Shown piece by piece: positions 53,517-64,000 of a stretch of 64,000 bases of DNA. This stretch comes from Stutzerimonas stutzeri (GTDB lineage Bacteria; Pseudomonadota; Gammaproteobacteria; Pseudomonadales; Pseudomonadaceae). The stretch is taken from positions 1,116,001 through 1,180,000 of the forward strand of contig CP077641.1 in assembly GCA_019056435.1 (NCBI GenBank), read 5' to 3'. Position numbers and translations under genes: made by a program. The notes beneath the pieces are model-generated. The model was not told the DNA's origin. It searched no databases and was given only the letters and a program-made list of their open reading frames with translations. Position 1 is the stretch's first letter; every line of letters starts with the position of its first letter.

Positions 53517-54842
53517 TTACCAGCCGATGGCCTTGGGCAGCCAGGTGGCGAGCGTTGGGAAGAAGAACACCAGGGCGACGGCGAGCATCTGCAACCCGAC
53601 GAAGGGCAAGGCGCCGACATAGATGTCCCGGGTGCTGACGCCCGGTGGCGCGACCCCTTTCAGGAAGAACAGCGCCCAGCCAAAGGGTGGCGTGAGGAAG
53701 GACATCTGCAGGTTCATCGCGACCAGAATCGCCAGCCAGACCATGTCCGTGCCATAGCCCATGAATACCGGCAGGAACATTGGCAGGGCGATATAGGAAA
53801 TCTCGATCCACTCAAGGAAGAAACCAAGCACGAACAGCAACGCCATGAGAAACAGGATGGCGCCCAGTTCGCCACCTGGCAGCAGACTGAACAGGTCATG
53901 CACCAGTGCCTCGCCACCCAGGCCGCGAAACGCCAGGGAAAACGGCTGCGAGCAGAGCAGGATGAGGAAGATCATGGCGCTGATGCTCAGCGTCCCGTGC
54001 AGGGTCTGCTTCAGCGTGTCGAGGTTCAGGCGGCGGGCGCAGGCCGCGATCACCAGCGCGCCCAGGGCACCGATGGATGCCGCCTCGGTGGGGGCGGCCA
54101 GCCCGCCAATGATCGAACCCAGCACGCAGACCACTAGCAGCAGCGGTGGCAATACCGACCGGGCGATGTTCTTCCATAGTTGCCGACGGCTGAGCAGGGC
54201 GCGCTCTTGGGCAGGAATCGCCGGCACCCAGTCCGGGCGCAAGCGACCAAGCAGCAGCAGGTAGACGACGTAGACGCCCGCCAGCATCAGGCTGGGCAAG
54301 AACGCGGCGGCAAATATCGAGCCCACCGATTCACCGAGAATGTCGGCCAGCAGGATCAATACCAGACTGGGCGGAATGATCTGCCCCAGGGTGCCGGACG
54401 CGCAGATGGTGCCGCAGGCCACGCTGGGCTTGTAGCCCCGGCGCAGCAGCACCGGCAGCGTAAGCAGGCCGATGGTCACCACCGTGGCGCCGACGATACC
54501 GGTGGAAGCGCCGAGCAGCACGCCAACCAGCACGATGGCCAGCCCCATCCCGCCGTTCAGGCCGCCCATGGCCTGGCCCACGGTTTCCAGCATGTCTTCG
54601 GCGACTCTCGATTTCTCGAGCATCACGCCCATGAAGGTAAACAACGGGATCGCCAGCAGCGTGTAGTTGCTGACCACGCCGAACATCCGTGCAGGCAACA
54701 GGCTGAACAGCATCGGACCGAAGCCGATCAGGCCTGCGGCGAAGCCCGAGATCGCCAGGGAAATGGCGACCGGCACACCGACCATCATCATGAAGAAGAA
54801 GGCCAGAACCATGATGATTGCCAGCCACTCATTGAGGCTCAC
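53517..54842 (-). CDS. dctM: TRAP transporter large permease DctM
   Basis: 441-residue polytopic protein with about 12 helices, the ion-driven translocation subunit of a TRAP uptake system. Typical parts are VGVPVAISLAISGFAAGL, IPLFTFMGVMLEKSRVAEDM and GTLGQIIPPSLVLILLAD. It overlaps the dctQ end by four bases. The frame is intact. Confidence 0.94.
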   Translation of the reverse strand: MSLNEWLAIIMVLAFFFMMMVGVPVAISLAISGFAAGLIGFGPMLFSLLPARMFGVVSNYTLLAIPLFTFMGVMLEKSRVAEDMLETVGQAMGGLNGGMGLAIVLVGVLLGASTGIVGATVVTIGLLTLPVLLRRGYKPSVACGTICASGTLGQIIPPSLVLILLADILGESVGSIFAAAFLPSLMLAGVYVVYLLLLGRLRPDWVPAIPAQERALLSRRQLWKNIARSVLPPLLLVVCVLGSIIGGLAAPTEAASIGALGALVIAACARRLNLDTLKQTLHGTLSISAMIFLILLCSQPFSLAFRGLGGEALVHDLFSLLPGGELGAILFLMALLFVLGFFLEWIEISYIALPMFLPVFMGYGTDMVWLAILVAMNLQMSFLTPPFGWALFFLKGVAPPGVSTRDIYVGALPFVGLQMLAVALVFFFPTLATWLPKAIGW

Positions 54843-55360
54843 GATTGCGTCTCCACAGGGTTCGGCGAAGTCATAACCAGTGCACGCAGCGCACGCAGAC
54901 TATCGGCGATGCCTTGCAGTCCGAAAAGCGCGAAACCCAGCGGCAGAAAAGCCTTGATCAGGTAACGATGGGGCAACCCGCCCGGATCAGGCGAGCCTTC
55001 ACCGATCCGGTAGGACTGCATCATGTAGTGCCAACAGGCCCAGGCCAGGAAAGCCCCGATGAGGCAGGTGGCCAACGCGCTGAACAGATCCACGGCGGCG
55101 CGGGTACGCGCCTGGAAGCGCTCGTAGATAAAATCCACGCGTACGTCGGCCCGGTGCTTGAGGACGTACGAAATGCCCAGCATGGCGATCGGCGAGATCA
55201 GGAACCATTCCAGCTCCTGCAAGGCCACCGGGCTTATATCGAAGCCATAGCGGATCAGCACGTTGGCCGACACCAGCAGCACCAGCAGCAACAGGCATGC
55301 GCGAGCCAGACTGCCGAGGGCCTCGATCAGCTGTTCAAGGCGGTTGATCACGGCCCACAT
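54839..55360 (-). CDS. dctQ: TRAP transporter small permease DctQ
   Basis: 173 residues with four hydrophobic helices and the LEWFLISPIAMLGISYVLKHRADVRV-like family core (ALQELEWFLISPIAMLG, then HRADVRVDFIYER). It partners DctM and the binding protein encoded just upstream, three bases away. Confidence 0.92.
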   Translation of the reverse strand: MWAVINRLEQLIEALGSLARACLLLLVLLVSANVLIRYGFDISPVALQELEWFLISPIAMLGISYVLKHRADVRVDFIYERFQARTRAAVDLFSALATCLIGAFLAWACWHYMMQSYRIGEGSPDPGGLPHRYLIKAFLPLGFALFGLQGIADSLRALRALVMTSPNPVETQS

Positions 55361-55363
55361 CGA

Positions 55364-56461
55364 TCAGCTCTCCAGGTTCATGAAACCCTTCTCGCCAATC
55401 CCCGACCAGTATCGGTACTTCTCGCGGAACGCCATGAAATGGTCATGCACCTTGCGCGTCGGCGCGTCGGCGGCGGCCATGCTCGCCAGGGTGTCCGCAG
55501 TGACCTCGCGCAGCCGCGCGATGATGTCATCCGGCAACGGCTGCGCATTGACGCCTTCGTTCTTCACCAGATCTTCCAGCGCCTCGGCATTGACCGCGTC
55601 CGACCAGGCTAGGCTCTCGGCATTGCAAGCCTGCGCACAGAGCCGCACGATTGCCTGGAGGTCGGCCGGCAGGCTGTCCCAGGCCTTCTTGTTGATGATC
55701 AGCTCAGTGACGTTTGTCGGCTCGTGCCAGCCCGTGGTGTAGTAGTTCTTGGCCGCCTTGTGCAGCCCCATGCGTCGGTCCTGGTAGGGCCCGACGAACT
55801 CGGCGGCATCGATCACTCCGCGCTCCAGCGCCGGGAAAATCTCGCCGCCGGGCAGCAGTCGCACGGCTACGCCCAGTTCGCTATAGACCTTGCCGGCCAG
55901 GCCGGGAATGCGCATCTTCAAGCCGTCAAGGCTCTTGATCCCATCCAGCGGCTCGCGGAACCAGCCGGTCATCTGGGTGCCGGTATTGCCCATCGGCATC
56001 GGCACCAGACCATGGGGTTCGTAAAGCTCCTCCCACAGCTTTAGTGCACCGCCGTTGTATAGCCAGGCGTTCATACCCTGCGTATTCATGCCGAAGGGCA
56101 CGGTTGTGAAATACTGAGCGGCAGGAATCTTGCCAGCCCAGAAATAAGCGTTCGCGGCGTTCATCTCGACCAGGCCACTGGAGACAGCGTCGAAGCCTTC
56201 CAAAGCCGGGATCAACTCCCCAGCGGCGAAGTGCTGGATTTTCAGACGGCCATTCGACATGGCCTCGACCCGCTTGCAGAAATCCGTCGGGCTGCCCGGC
56301 CCCTGGACGTAGAAAGGCGAGCCCGGCGGATAGGCGTTCGTCATCTTCCAATTGAAGGTCTTGTCGCTGGCGGCGGTCGCGATGGCGGGGGCACCCATCG
56401 CCAGGCCGGCACCTGCAGCAATGGCTCCGGCACCGAGGAACTTACGACGGTCAAGGCTCAT
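55364..56461 (-). CDS. dctP: TRAP transporter substrate-binding protein DctP, Tat-exported
   Basis: 365 residues from ATG 56461, with AAGGAG upstream. The N-terminus SLDRRKFLGAGAIAAGAGLA is a twin-arginine signal, so the protein folds before export to the periplasm. DctP-fold features are WKMTNAYPPGSPFYVQG, MRIPGLAGKVYSELGV and EFVGPYQDRRMGLHKAAKNY. Tat-exported DctPs of this kind often bind 2-oxo acids or similar carboxylates; the ligand cannot be told here. Confidence 0.92.
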   Translation of the reverse strand: MSLDRRKFLGAGAIAAGAGLAMGAPAIATAASDKTFNWKMTNAYPPGSPFYVQGPGSPTDFCKRVEAMSNGRLKIQHFAAGELIPALEGFDAVSSGLVEMNAANAYFWAGKIPAAQYFTTVPFGMNTQGMNAWLYNGGALKLWEELYEPHGLVPMPMGNTGTQMTGWFREPLDGIKSLDGLKMRIPGLAGKVYSELGVAVRLLPGGEIFPALERGVIDAAEFVGPYQDRRMGLHKAAKNYYTTGWHEPTNVTELIINKKAWDSLPADLQAIVRLCAQACNAESLAWSDAVNAEALEDLVKNEGVNAQPLPDDIIARLREVTADTLASMAAADAPTRKVHDHFMAFREKYRYWSGIGEKGFMNLES

Positions 56462-56816
56462 GGCAGATCTCCTTTTGCACAGTCCGGGATCCAATCGGCG
56501 AATTGCCGATCGGATGTAAAGTCGCGCAAAAGGCCTGAGCAACAGCCGTGCCAGTGAATATTTTCCCTAAGTCATTGATTAACCCGACGTTATTCCGCAA
56601 TCGGAACAAGCCCCCAACCTGCCGCCTGCACAAAAAACAAGCATATCGAGTGGATTGGCCCGGACGAAACGACAGCGTTACCGGCGAAATCGATACATTT
56701 GTAAGCTCGGCCAAGCCATCTGAAACCGAACGGTAGCCCCCGCGCCACTGTCGATGACGAATGTCAGATGCGCCCCATGACGAAGCGGCGCGCCCCGTTA
56801 CAAAGCGCCAGCGACC
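56462..56816. promoter_or_regulatory. Promoter region of the TRAP operon
   Basis: 355 bases between the Lrp-type regulator stop and dctP. No supported gene. It is AT-richer around 56560-56710, as expected for a promoter of the minus-strand TRAP operon, and probably contains regulator sites. An 87-codon minus frame here has no protein-like character. Confidence 0.4.
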
Positions 56817-57263
56817 TTACAGTCGTGCGCCGCCCCGGCGATGCTTGACCCGCGTCAGCAGTGCCTTGCAGTCCACCGCAATAATGTCGGGATGATTGAA
56901 GATGTGTTCGCGGACGAACGCGTCGAAGGTCTCGTAACTGTCGGTCAGCGTGTGAATATGCAGGCTCCGCAGATCGCTCATGATGTACAGGCTGACCACT
57001 TCTACGGTCGATGCCAGGCGCTCGGCCACGGACTCGATGGCCACTGGCGCCACGGTCAGGTCGATGAAGGTGGATATGCCCTTGCCGAGCTTTTCCGGAT
57101 TGACCACAGCGGTAAATTTCTCGATCACCCCGCTGTCGACAAGCGCCTGCACCCGCGTACGGGCATGCGCGCGGGAGATGTTCAACTGACGGGCAATGTC
57201 GGCAAAGGACGTACGGGAATCCTTGATCAGGATGTTAAGCAGTGCGTTATCCAGCTTGTTCAT
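56817..57263 (-). CDS. Lrp/AsnC-family transcriptional regulator
   Basis: 148 residues from ATG 57263, preceded by GGAGG. N-terminal helix-turn-helix: LDNALLNILIKDSRTSFADI and RQLNISRAHARTRVQAL, then GVIEKFTAVVNPEKLGKG and a ligand-binding RAM-type domain. Located directly upstream of the TRAP operon on the same strand, it is the likely amino-acid-like ligand sensor for that operon. The longer frame to 57317 lacks family similarity. Confidence 0.88.
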   Translation of the reverse strand: MNKLDNALLNILIKDSRTSFADIARQLNISRAHARTRVQALVDSGVIEKFTAVVNPEKLGKGISTFIDLTVAPVAIESVAERLASTVEVVSLYIMSDLRSLHIHTLTDSYETFDAFVREHIFNHPDIIAVDCKALLTRVKHRRGGARL

Positions 57264-57378
57264 GGTCGAAGCCTCCATGGCATGGGCTACACGAGATGCG
57301 TGTTGCGTGCCAAACAAGGCTTCCAGCGTCTCCTCGCTCGTCCCCTCGGCCAGTGCGGTGCAATGGCCTGACAGGGAC

Positions 57379-58765
57379 TCAGGATGAACAGGCCAGCTCG
57401 CGGCGAATTTTCGATACGTCCAGCCGGCGATTGAGCTGCACCGCTCCCGTCAGCTGCGGGTCGCGCACGGCAAGACGCAACAGCGCATCTCGGATCTGGG
57501 CAGCTGATGCGCAGGGGTTGAGCGACGCGTAGAGCGCCGCGGCACCCGCCACGTGCGGCGCGGCCATCGAGGTACCGCTCATGTAGGCGTAGCCGGAGCC
57601 GTTCGACTTCGTCGGCACGGTGGACAGGACCCCCACGCCGGGTGCCGCGATGTGGACGCTGGTGACGCCATAATTCGAGAAACTCGCACGGCGCCCATTC
57701 TTGTCGATCGCAGCCACCGAAATGACGTTGGGCAGCTTGTAGCTCGCCGGGTAGCTGGGGACCTTGTCGATGTTGGTGGCGCTGTTGCCGGCCGCAGCGA
57801 TGAAGAGGATGTTGGCGTTGCCGGCGGCCTTTATCGCGTCATGAAGCGCCTGGGAATACCCGCCGCCACCCCATGAATTGTTGGTTGCGACCAGGTTGAT
57901 CTTCTTTGCCCGCTTCAGCTGCGTCAGGTAGTTGATCGCCTTCACTGCGCTTGCCGTGGTGCCGCCATTGACGCCGAGAAACTTGGCGGTGATGAGCCTC
58001 GCGCTGGGACATACGCCAAATACACCCACGCCATTGTTCGCCACGGCAGCCACGGTGCCGGCAACATGGGTGCCGTGGTCATCGGCCGGGCCGTCGTAGA
58101 CGCTGGCGTTGTGGGCCGCAAAGTCCCAGCCATTGATGTCATCGATGAACCCGTTGCGGTCGTTGTCCTTGCGGTCAGCACGGGAGCCCTCGCCCGGGTT
58201 GACCCATACGTTGGCCCGCAGGTCACCGTGGCTCACCATCACACCCTCGTCGATGATGCCGACGTGGATCTTGTTCGAGCAGGCCTTGCCGGCGTTCCAG
58301 GCGGCCAGCGCGCCGCTGCCGTACGGTGCGGTAGGCGATGTGGACGCGCCTTGCATCCCCCACAGCAGGTTGAGGCCGGGGTCCCTCGGGTTGGCCAGCT
58401 GCGGTTTGTAGATCCAGTTGGGCTCGACGTACTCGACCGCCGGGTCAGCGGCCAGTTGCGCGATGAGCGTGGCATTCACCCTCTTGCCCTTGCCTAGAGC
58501 GGCCCGCACCAGATCCCCTTTCGTGTCGCCGCGCGGCCCGATCCAGCAGTTTCTGGGCGGCCTTGGCCCCTCGCCTGCTCAAGGCAGCCGCCTTCGCGGA
58601 CTCGGAGGCACCCGCTTTGAACTGCACCAGCAGCTCACCTTGAACGAAAGGCCTGCCTGCCTTGAGCGAGGCCTCTACCGCTGGGTTGGGCTTCGCCGCC
58701 ACCTGCTCGGCGCCAGTGGCAAGCAGGGCAAACAGGCAGAGCCCGACACGTTTCTTGATGACCAT
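57379..58765 (-). CDS. Secreted subtilisin-like (S8) serine protease (frame-broken)
   Basis: About 461 residues after repair. Signal peptide MVIKKRVGLCLFALLATG, a short propeptide-like region (FVQGELLVQFKAG), then the S8 domain with Asp in VGIIDEGV, His in DDHGTHVAGTVA and Ser in SGTSMAAPHVAGAAALY. One extra base lies in the CCC at 58537-58539; removing it gives LLDRPRGDTKGDLVRAALG. No C-terminal sorting domain is seen. The likely role is extracellular proteolysis. Confidence 0.9.
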
Positions 58766-58915
58766 CTCAGTTCTCCCGAACGACTACAGATAGCCACCAG
58801 CTAAGCGGCGAGCGGCTGTCACGACTGTTCGAACTGTATCGGCGCCTATGGTGTCGTTTTAGTGGCGCCAGACGAATGGCGATACCGTTGGTCGGTCCGA
58901 TTACGTCCTGGTGGC

Positions 58916-59806
58916 CTACCTCTCCGTCAGCTCGTGCCGCAACCAGTCGGCCAATCGCTCGGCGCGTCGGTCCAGGCGCCGCGCCGGCACCCAGAGCGCG
59001 AGCCGCGCGCTGGCCTCGACGAACCCCCAGGGCGCCAGCAGCCGGCCCTGGCGCAAGTCGTCGGCAACCAGCTGCTGGGGGGCGATGGCCACGCCCAGGC
59101 CGGCCAGCGCCGCCTCTAGCAGGTAATAGAGATGCTCGAAGCCCTGCCCCATCTGCAACCGGCCAGGCTCGATGCCGTTCGCGCGGGCCCAGGCTGGCCA
59201 GGCCTGCGGGCGCGACGCGGTGTGCAGGAGGCTTTCCTCGAGCAGCGCCGTCGCCGGGGCCCGACGCAGCGCCTCGGCACGCGGGTGGTGCGGGCTGAGC
59301 ACCGGGCCGATGCACTCGGTCGCCAGCTCGAACACCTGCATGTCCGCCGGCCAGGGCGGCTCGGCGTACCAGAGCGTGGCATCGAGGCCCGGCCGGCGCG
59401 GGTCCAGCTCGCCTTCGCTGGCCGATAACTGCAGGCGCAGTTCGGGCAGGTCGCGGTTGAGCCTGTCCAGACGCGGGATGAACCAGCGCGCCAGCAGGCT
59501 GCCCGGGCAGCCGAGCACGAAGGGCGCATCGGCGGTCTGCTGGCGCAACTCGGCACAGACCTCACGCAGCCGCTCGAAGGCCTCGCCTGCCGCATCGCGC
59601 AGGCGCAGGCCGGAATCGGTGAGTTTTACGCCGCGCCCCTCCTTGACGAACAGGGCCAGCCCAAGGTCGTCTTCGAGCAGGCGTATCTGCCGACTGACAG
59701 CGCCGTGCGTCACGCTTAGCTCCGCTGCGGCCTGGCTTACGCTCTGCAGGCGTGCTGCCGCTTCGAAGGCCCGCAGCGCATTGAGGGGCGGTAAGGTGTG
59801 GGTCAT
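58916..59806 (-). CDS. trpI: LysR-type activator of trpBA, TrpI
   Basis: 296-residue LysR regulator. The N-terminal HTH contains [20 protein letters not shown] and [17 protein letters not shown], followed by a GcvA/TrpI-like effector domain. It is divergent from trpBA across 120 bases, exactly as in other pseudomonads, where TrpI with indoleglycerol phosphate activates trpBA. Name is by position plus family. Confidence 0.88.
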   Translation of the reverse strand: MTHTLPPLNALRAFEAAARLQSVSQAAAELSVTHGAVSRQIRLLEDDLGLALFVKEGRGVKLTDSGLRLRDAAGEAFERLREVCAELRQQTADAPFVLGCPGSLLARWFIPRLDRLNRDLPELRLQLSASEGELDPRRPGLDATLWYAEPPWPADMQVFELATECIGPVLSPHHPRAEALRRAPATALLEESLLHTASRPQAWPAWARANGIEPGRLQMGQGFEHLYYLLEAALAGLGVAIAPQQLVADDLRQGRLLAPWGFVEASARLALWVPARRLDRRAERLADWLRHELTER

Positions 59807-61944
<2,138 letters not shown>

Positions 61945-61962
61945 AAACACTTCAGCACAGCG

Positions 61963-61998
61963 AGCTGCTGCCCGGTCACGCCGGCCAGCAGCTTTTTT
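61963..61998 (+). terminator. Intrinsic terminator of trpBA
   Basis: Stem AGCTGCTG at 61963-61970 pairs with CAGCAGCT at 61986-61993, and a six-base T run ends at 61998. It begins 18 bases after the trpA stop. Confidence 0.88.
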
Positions 61999-62365
61999 GT
62001 GTTCTCAAAATGACCGGGCTTTGCCGCTCGCGCATGACGTCGAGCCAACCCGTCAAGGGCCCTCATGACCGGCAGTGACGCTCCTTTCGGCACCACCGAT
62101 GCAAGGGCCGCATTCTGCTGTGCCTGGACGGCGAACGGCACCGAGCTCGCCGCCGACCGTCGCTTACCGTGGCGCCCGGCCTGGGCTACCCGATCGGCGA
62201 CAGCGCAGAAGCGCATCGGTCTTGACCAAACCCGGGAGAGGCTTTTTATCGAGGATTGAGTGCAACGGCGCGCGCCGCACCGAGGGCGCGCTTGGCGGCT
62301 ATATCAATGCACTGGGCCGTTGGTGCGCGGCGCGCCGACCGGACAGTAGGCGCGCAAAGCTGGGA
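61999..62365. other. Gap after the trpBA terminator
   Basis: 367 bases. Short ORFs exist (for example ATG 62065 to 62259) but none has a good ribosome binding site or protein-like character. Nothing recognised. Confidence 0.4.
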
Positions 62366-62557
62366 TCACCAGCTGCCGGCGGGCTCGCCGTGCGCAACGA
62401 AATTCGGCTCGGTCGCCACGTCGTGAAGCTCCGCCTCGGGCTTGGGCGTTGCCGCTTCGCCCTTGTGCAATCCCAAGGCGGTAATGAATGTCTCGCTGAC
62501 TTCCATGAAGGAATATCCGTCAGCCCAGATCTGGGTCCCGTTCAGCTTGTTGTCCAT
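62366..62557 (-). CDS. Small 63-residue protein of unknown function
   Basis: ATG 62557 follows GAGAGG at proper spacing. The N-terminal half (NGTQIWADGYSFMEVSETFI, then ALGLHKGEA) looks structured; the C-terminal half is rich in Pro, Glu and Ala. No signal peptide or cysteines. It is divergent from the MdcR-like regulator, so it may be a target. No family recognised. Confidence 0.55.
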   Translation of the reverse strand: MDNKLNGTQIWADGYSFMEVSETFITALGLHKGEAATPKPEAELHDVATEPNFVAHGEPAGSW

Positions 62558-62864
62558 CTTGCTGACCTCTCGAAGCCGGAGCGCGTTCCAGCGATACGTC
62601 GAATCATTTTTAGTTGTTTCAGGCTAAGCAGGCACAACCGGAGCATCGACCATGCCAGCCGGCTTCGTTTTTTTACGCTTATATATCAATTGCTTACGAG
62701 AGAATTAAGCCGGTTTGCGCCTTGCACATTGCATTGTCACCAGCAGGTTACGTTGCAATCTGCATGCATGCGGCGGAGACGTCCGCCATTCGCCAAGCAG
62801 AACCGACGGCGATCGCGCACAATCGGCGAACGGCAGCGGCCGCGAGAAAGGCAGGCGAACGCAG
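62558..62864. promoter_or_regulatory. Divergent control region, small gene/LysR regulator
   Basis: 307 bases, AT-rich around 62665-62710, where promoters of the two divergent genes probably lie. It contains GCATGCATGC near 62761-62771, a short self-complementary run. No supported gene; an open frame from 62715 is only an upstream extension of the regulator. Confidence 0.35.
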
Positions 62865-63785
62865 ATGCAGATCGATGAAGAACTCACCCTGAAAAAGCTG
62901 GAGGTCTTTCTGGCCTTCATGCGCAGCGGCAATCTTGGCAAGGCGGCCACGGAGCTGAACACGAGCAACGTCAGCGTTCACCGCGCCATCCATTCATTGG
63001 AAAACGCGCTGCGCTGCCCCCTGTTCAAGCACGAAGGGCGCAACCTGATTCCGCTGGAAAGTGCCTATGTGCTCGAGGAGCGCGCGCAACGGCTGATCCA
63101 GGACGTTCTGGAGACCGTACGGCAGACGCGCGAAGCCGCCGGCTTCTCGGCCGAGCGCTTCAAGCTCGGGGCGCTCTACTCGCTGACCGTCAAGACGGTG
63201 CCGCAGTTGATCATGGGGCTGAAGCTGCGCCGCAGCGAGCTCAACATCGACCTGATACTGGGTTCGAACGTCGACCTGTTCTACAAGCTCAAGAACATGG
63301 AGCTGGACGCCATCCTGGTGTCGCTCAACGAAAGCGTCAGCCACGACCCGGACTGCGCGCAGCTACCGCTGTTTGCCGATGACATCTTTCTCGCGGCACC
63401 GGCGGACTCGCCCTTCGCCCAACAAACCGAGGTGGACCTGAGCGAGCTGCGCGACGCCACCTTCATTACCCTCACGCAGGGTTTCGCCACCCATCAGGAC
63501 GGCAACCGGGTGTTCCAGCAGGCGGGGTTCGAACCGAAGGTGGCGATGCAGGTGAACGACATCTTCACCTTGCTGAGCATGGTCAACTCCGGCGTGGGGT
63601 ATGCACTGCTGCCTGGTCGCGTGGGAATGGTGTACGAATCGCGGGTCAGGCTGGTGCCGCTGCAGGCGCGCTACCACTTGCAGCAGCATATCGGCGTGGT
63701 GTTCCTCAAGGCCAAGGAGCGAGATCCCAACCTGCTCGCCTTCCTGGCCGAATGCCGGATGTACAGCCTCAAGCACCCGAGCTGA
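62865..63785 (+). CDS. LysR-family regulator, MdcR-like
   Basis: 306 residues from ATG 62865. The HTH is ELTLKKLEVFLAFMRSGNLG and NTSNVSVHRAIHSLENAL; the effector domain has GALYSLTVKTVPQLIMGLKL, QGFATHQDGNRVF and VNSGVGYALLPGRV. This pattern is that of the malonate-utilisation regulator MdcR, but no mdc decarboxylase genes lie in the window, so the regulated pathway is uncertain. Confidence 0.75.
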   Translation: MQIDEELTLKKLEVFLAFMRSGNLGKAATELNTSNVSVHRAIHSLENALRCPLFKHEGRNLIPLESAYVLEERAQRLIQDVLETVRQTREAAGFSAERFKLGALYSLTVKTVPQLIMGLKLRRSELNIDLILGSNVDLFYKLKNMELDAILVSLNESVSHDPDCAQLPLFADDIFLAAPADSPFAQQTEVDLSELRDATFITLTQGFATHQDGNRVFQQAGFEPKVAMQVNDIFTLLSMVNSGVGYALLPGRVGMVYESRVRLVPLQARYHLQQHIGVVFLKAKERDPNLLAFLAECRMYSLKHPS

Positions 63786-63808
63786 TCGTACGATCGGTGA
63801 GATTGTTC

Positions 63809-63873
63809 GGGCGAATAAATTCGCCCCTACAGCCAGGCTTGAGGCAACGCTGTAGAGGCGAACTTGTTCGCCC
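63809..63873. repeat. REP doublet, unit 1
   Basis: GGGCGAATAAATTCGCCCC at 63809-63827 is followed, after a spacer, by the inverted sister AGGCGAACTTGTTCGCCC ending at 63873. This is the paired palindrome arrangement of Pseudomonas REPIN elements, located just downstream of the LysR gene. Confidence 0.9.
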
Positions 63874-63895
63874 AGCGAACCTCGCCGCACCACCT

Positions 63896-63960
63896 GGGCG
63901 AATGAATTCGCCCCTACAAACCGGGCTGAAGCAAACCTGTAGGGGCGAACTTGTTCGCCC
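63896..63960. repeat. REP doublet, unit 2
   Basis: Same layout as unit 1: GGGCGAATGAATTCGCCCC at the left and GGGGCGAACTTGTTCGCCC at the right, with a CTACA/TGTAG inner border. Period between units is about 87 bases. Confidence 0.92.
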
Positions 63961-63981
63961 ATCGACCTCGCCGCGCCACCT

Positions 63982-64000
63982 GGGCGAATGAATTCGCCCC
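63982..64000. repeat. REP unit 3, cut by the window edge
   Basis: GGGCGAATGAATTCGCCCC repeats the left half of unit 2 and runs off the window, so the array continues. Confidence 0.88.

Noticed and set aside
56451..56714. 87-codon minus frame upstream of dctP
   Set aside because: It overlaps the dctP start and has no protein-like features; better explained as promoter DNA.
62075..62878. Plus-strand frame of 267 codons
   Set aside because: Arg/Pro-rich, low-complexity translation. It overlaps the small minus-strand gene and the start of the LysR gene in a different frame.
63809..64000. CRISPR array at the right edge
   Set aside because: Repeats are palindromic REP doublets with similar, not unique, spacers, and no cas genes are present.

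Overview
The window is GC-rich chromosomal DNA from a gamma-proteobacterium of the Pseudomonas/Stutzerimonas group. The evidence is a divergent trpI-trpBA locus, an H2/HSI-II-type type VI secretion (T6SS) gene order, paired PA0061/PA0062-like lipoproteins, an MdcR-like regulator and Pseudomonas-style REP palindromes at the right edge. No rRNA, tRNA or CRISPR array was seen.

Region 1 (about 0.25-32.1 kb, + strand) is a complete T6SS cluster in HSI-II order: tssA, tssB, tssC, tssE, [PAAR], tssF, tssG, clpV, vasH/sfa, [YceK-like lipoprotein, vgrG, DUF4123 adaptor, lipoprotein immunity candidate, class-3 lipase effector], a 44-aa lipoprotein in the orfX position, fha, tssJ, tssK, tssL, tssM, pppA, ppkA, [vgrG, multidomain pesticin-like muramidase effector, secreted immunity candidate]. 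Brackets mark cargo modules added to the conserved machine. No hcp gene is present. Both cargo pairs look aimed at the cell envelope: phospholipid or other ester bonds, and peptidoglycan. Toxin and immunity segments are visibly AT-richer than the structural genes.

Region 2 (32.1-44 kb) holds an AT-rich scar with relic ORFs, a RoxA-like dihaem cytochrome c with a membrane-anchored catalase-like protein, two ferritin-like proteins, a zinc aminopeptidase lipoprotein, two tandem paralogous lipoproteins, a luciferase-like oxidoreductase, a quinone oxidoreductase, a CPA1 Na+/H+ antiporter and dodecin.

Region 3 (44-51 kb) is a tightly overlapping minus-strand operon (glycosyltransferase, UDP-galactopyranose mutase, GH1-like hydrolase, ABC exporter, KTSC protein) divergent from galE. 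It probably makes and moves a galactofuranose-containing glycan.

Region 4 (51-57.3 kb) is a minus-strand operon with a TRAP transporter (DctP/Q/M), a TauE-type permease and a cytoplasmic gamma-glutamyltransferase homologue, with an Lrp-type regulator upstream. Region 5 (57.4-64 kb) has a subtilisin-like protease, trpI-trpBA, a small unknown gene, a MdcR-like LysR regulator and a REP array.

About 20 genes carry single-base frame breaks, nearly all in homopolymers or GC-rich runs, and each can be repaired by adding or removing one base. I treat these as probable sequencing or assembly errors and give the reconstructed gene spans. True decay of the T6SS locus cannot be excluded from the sequence alone.
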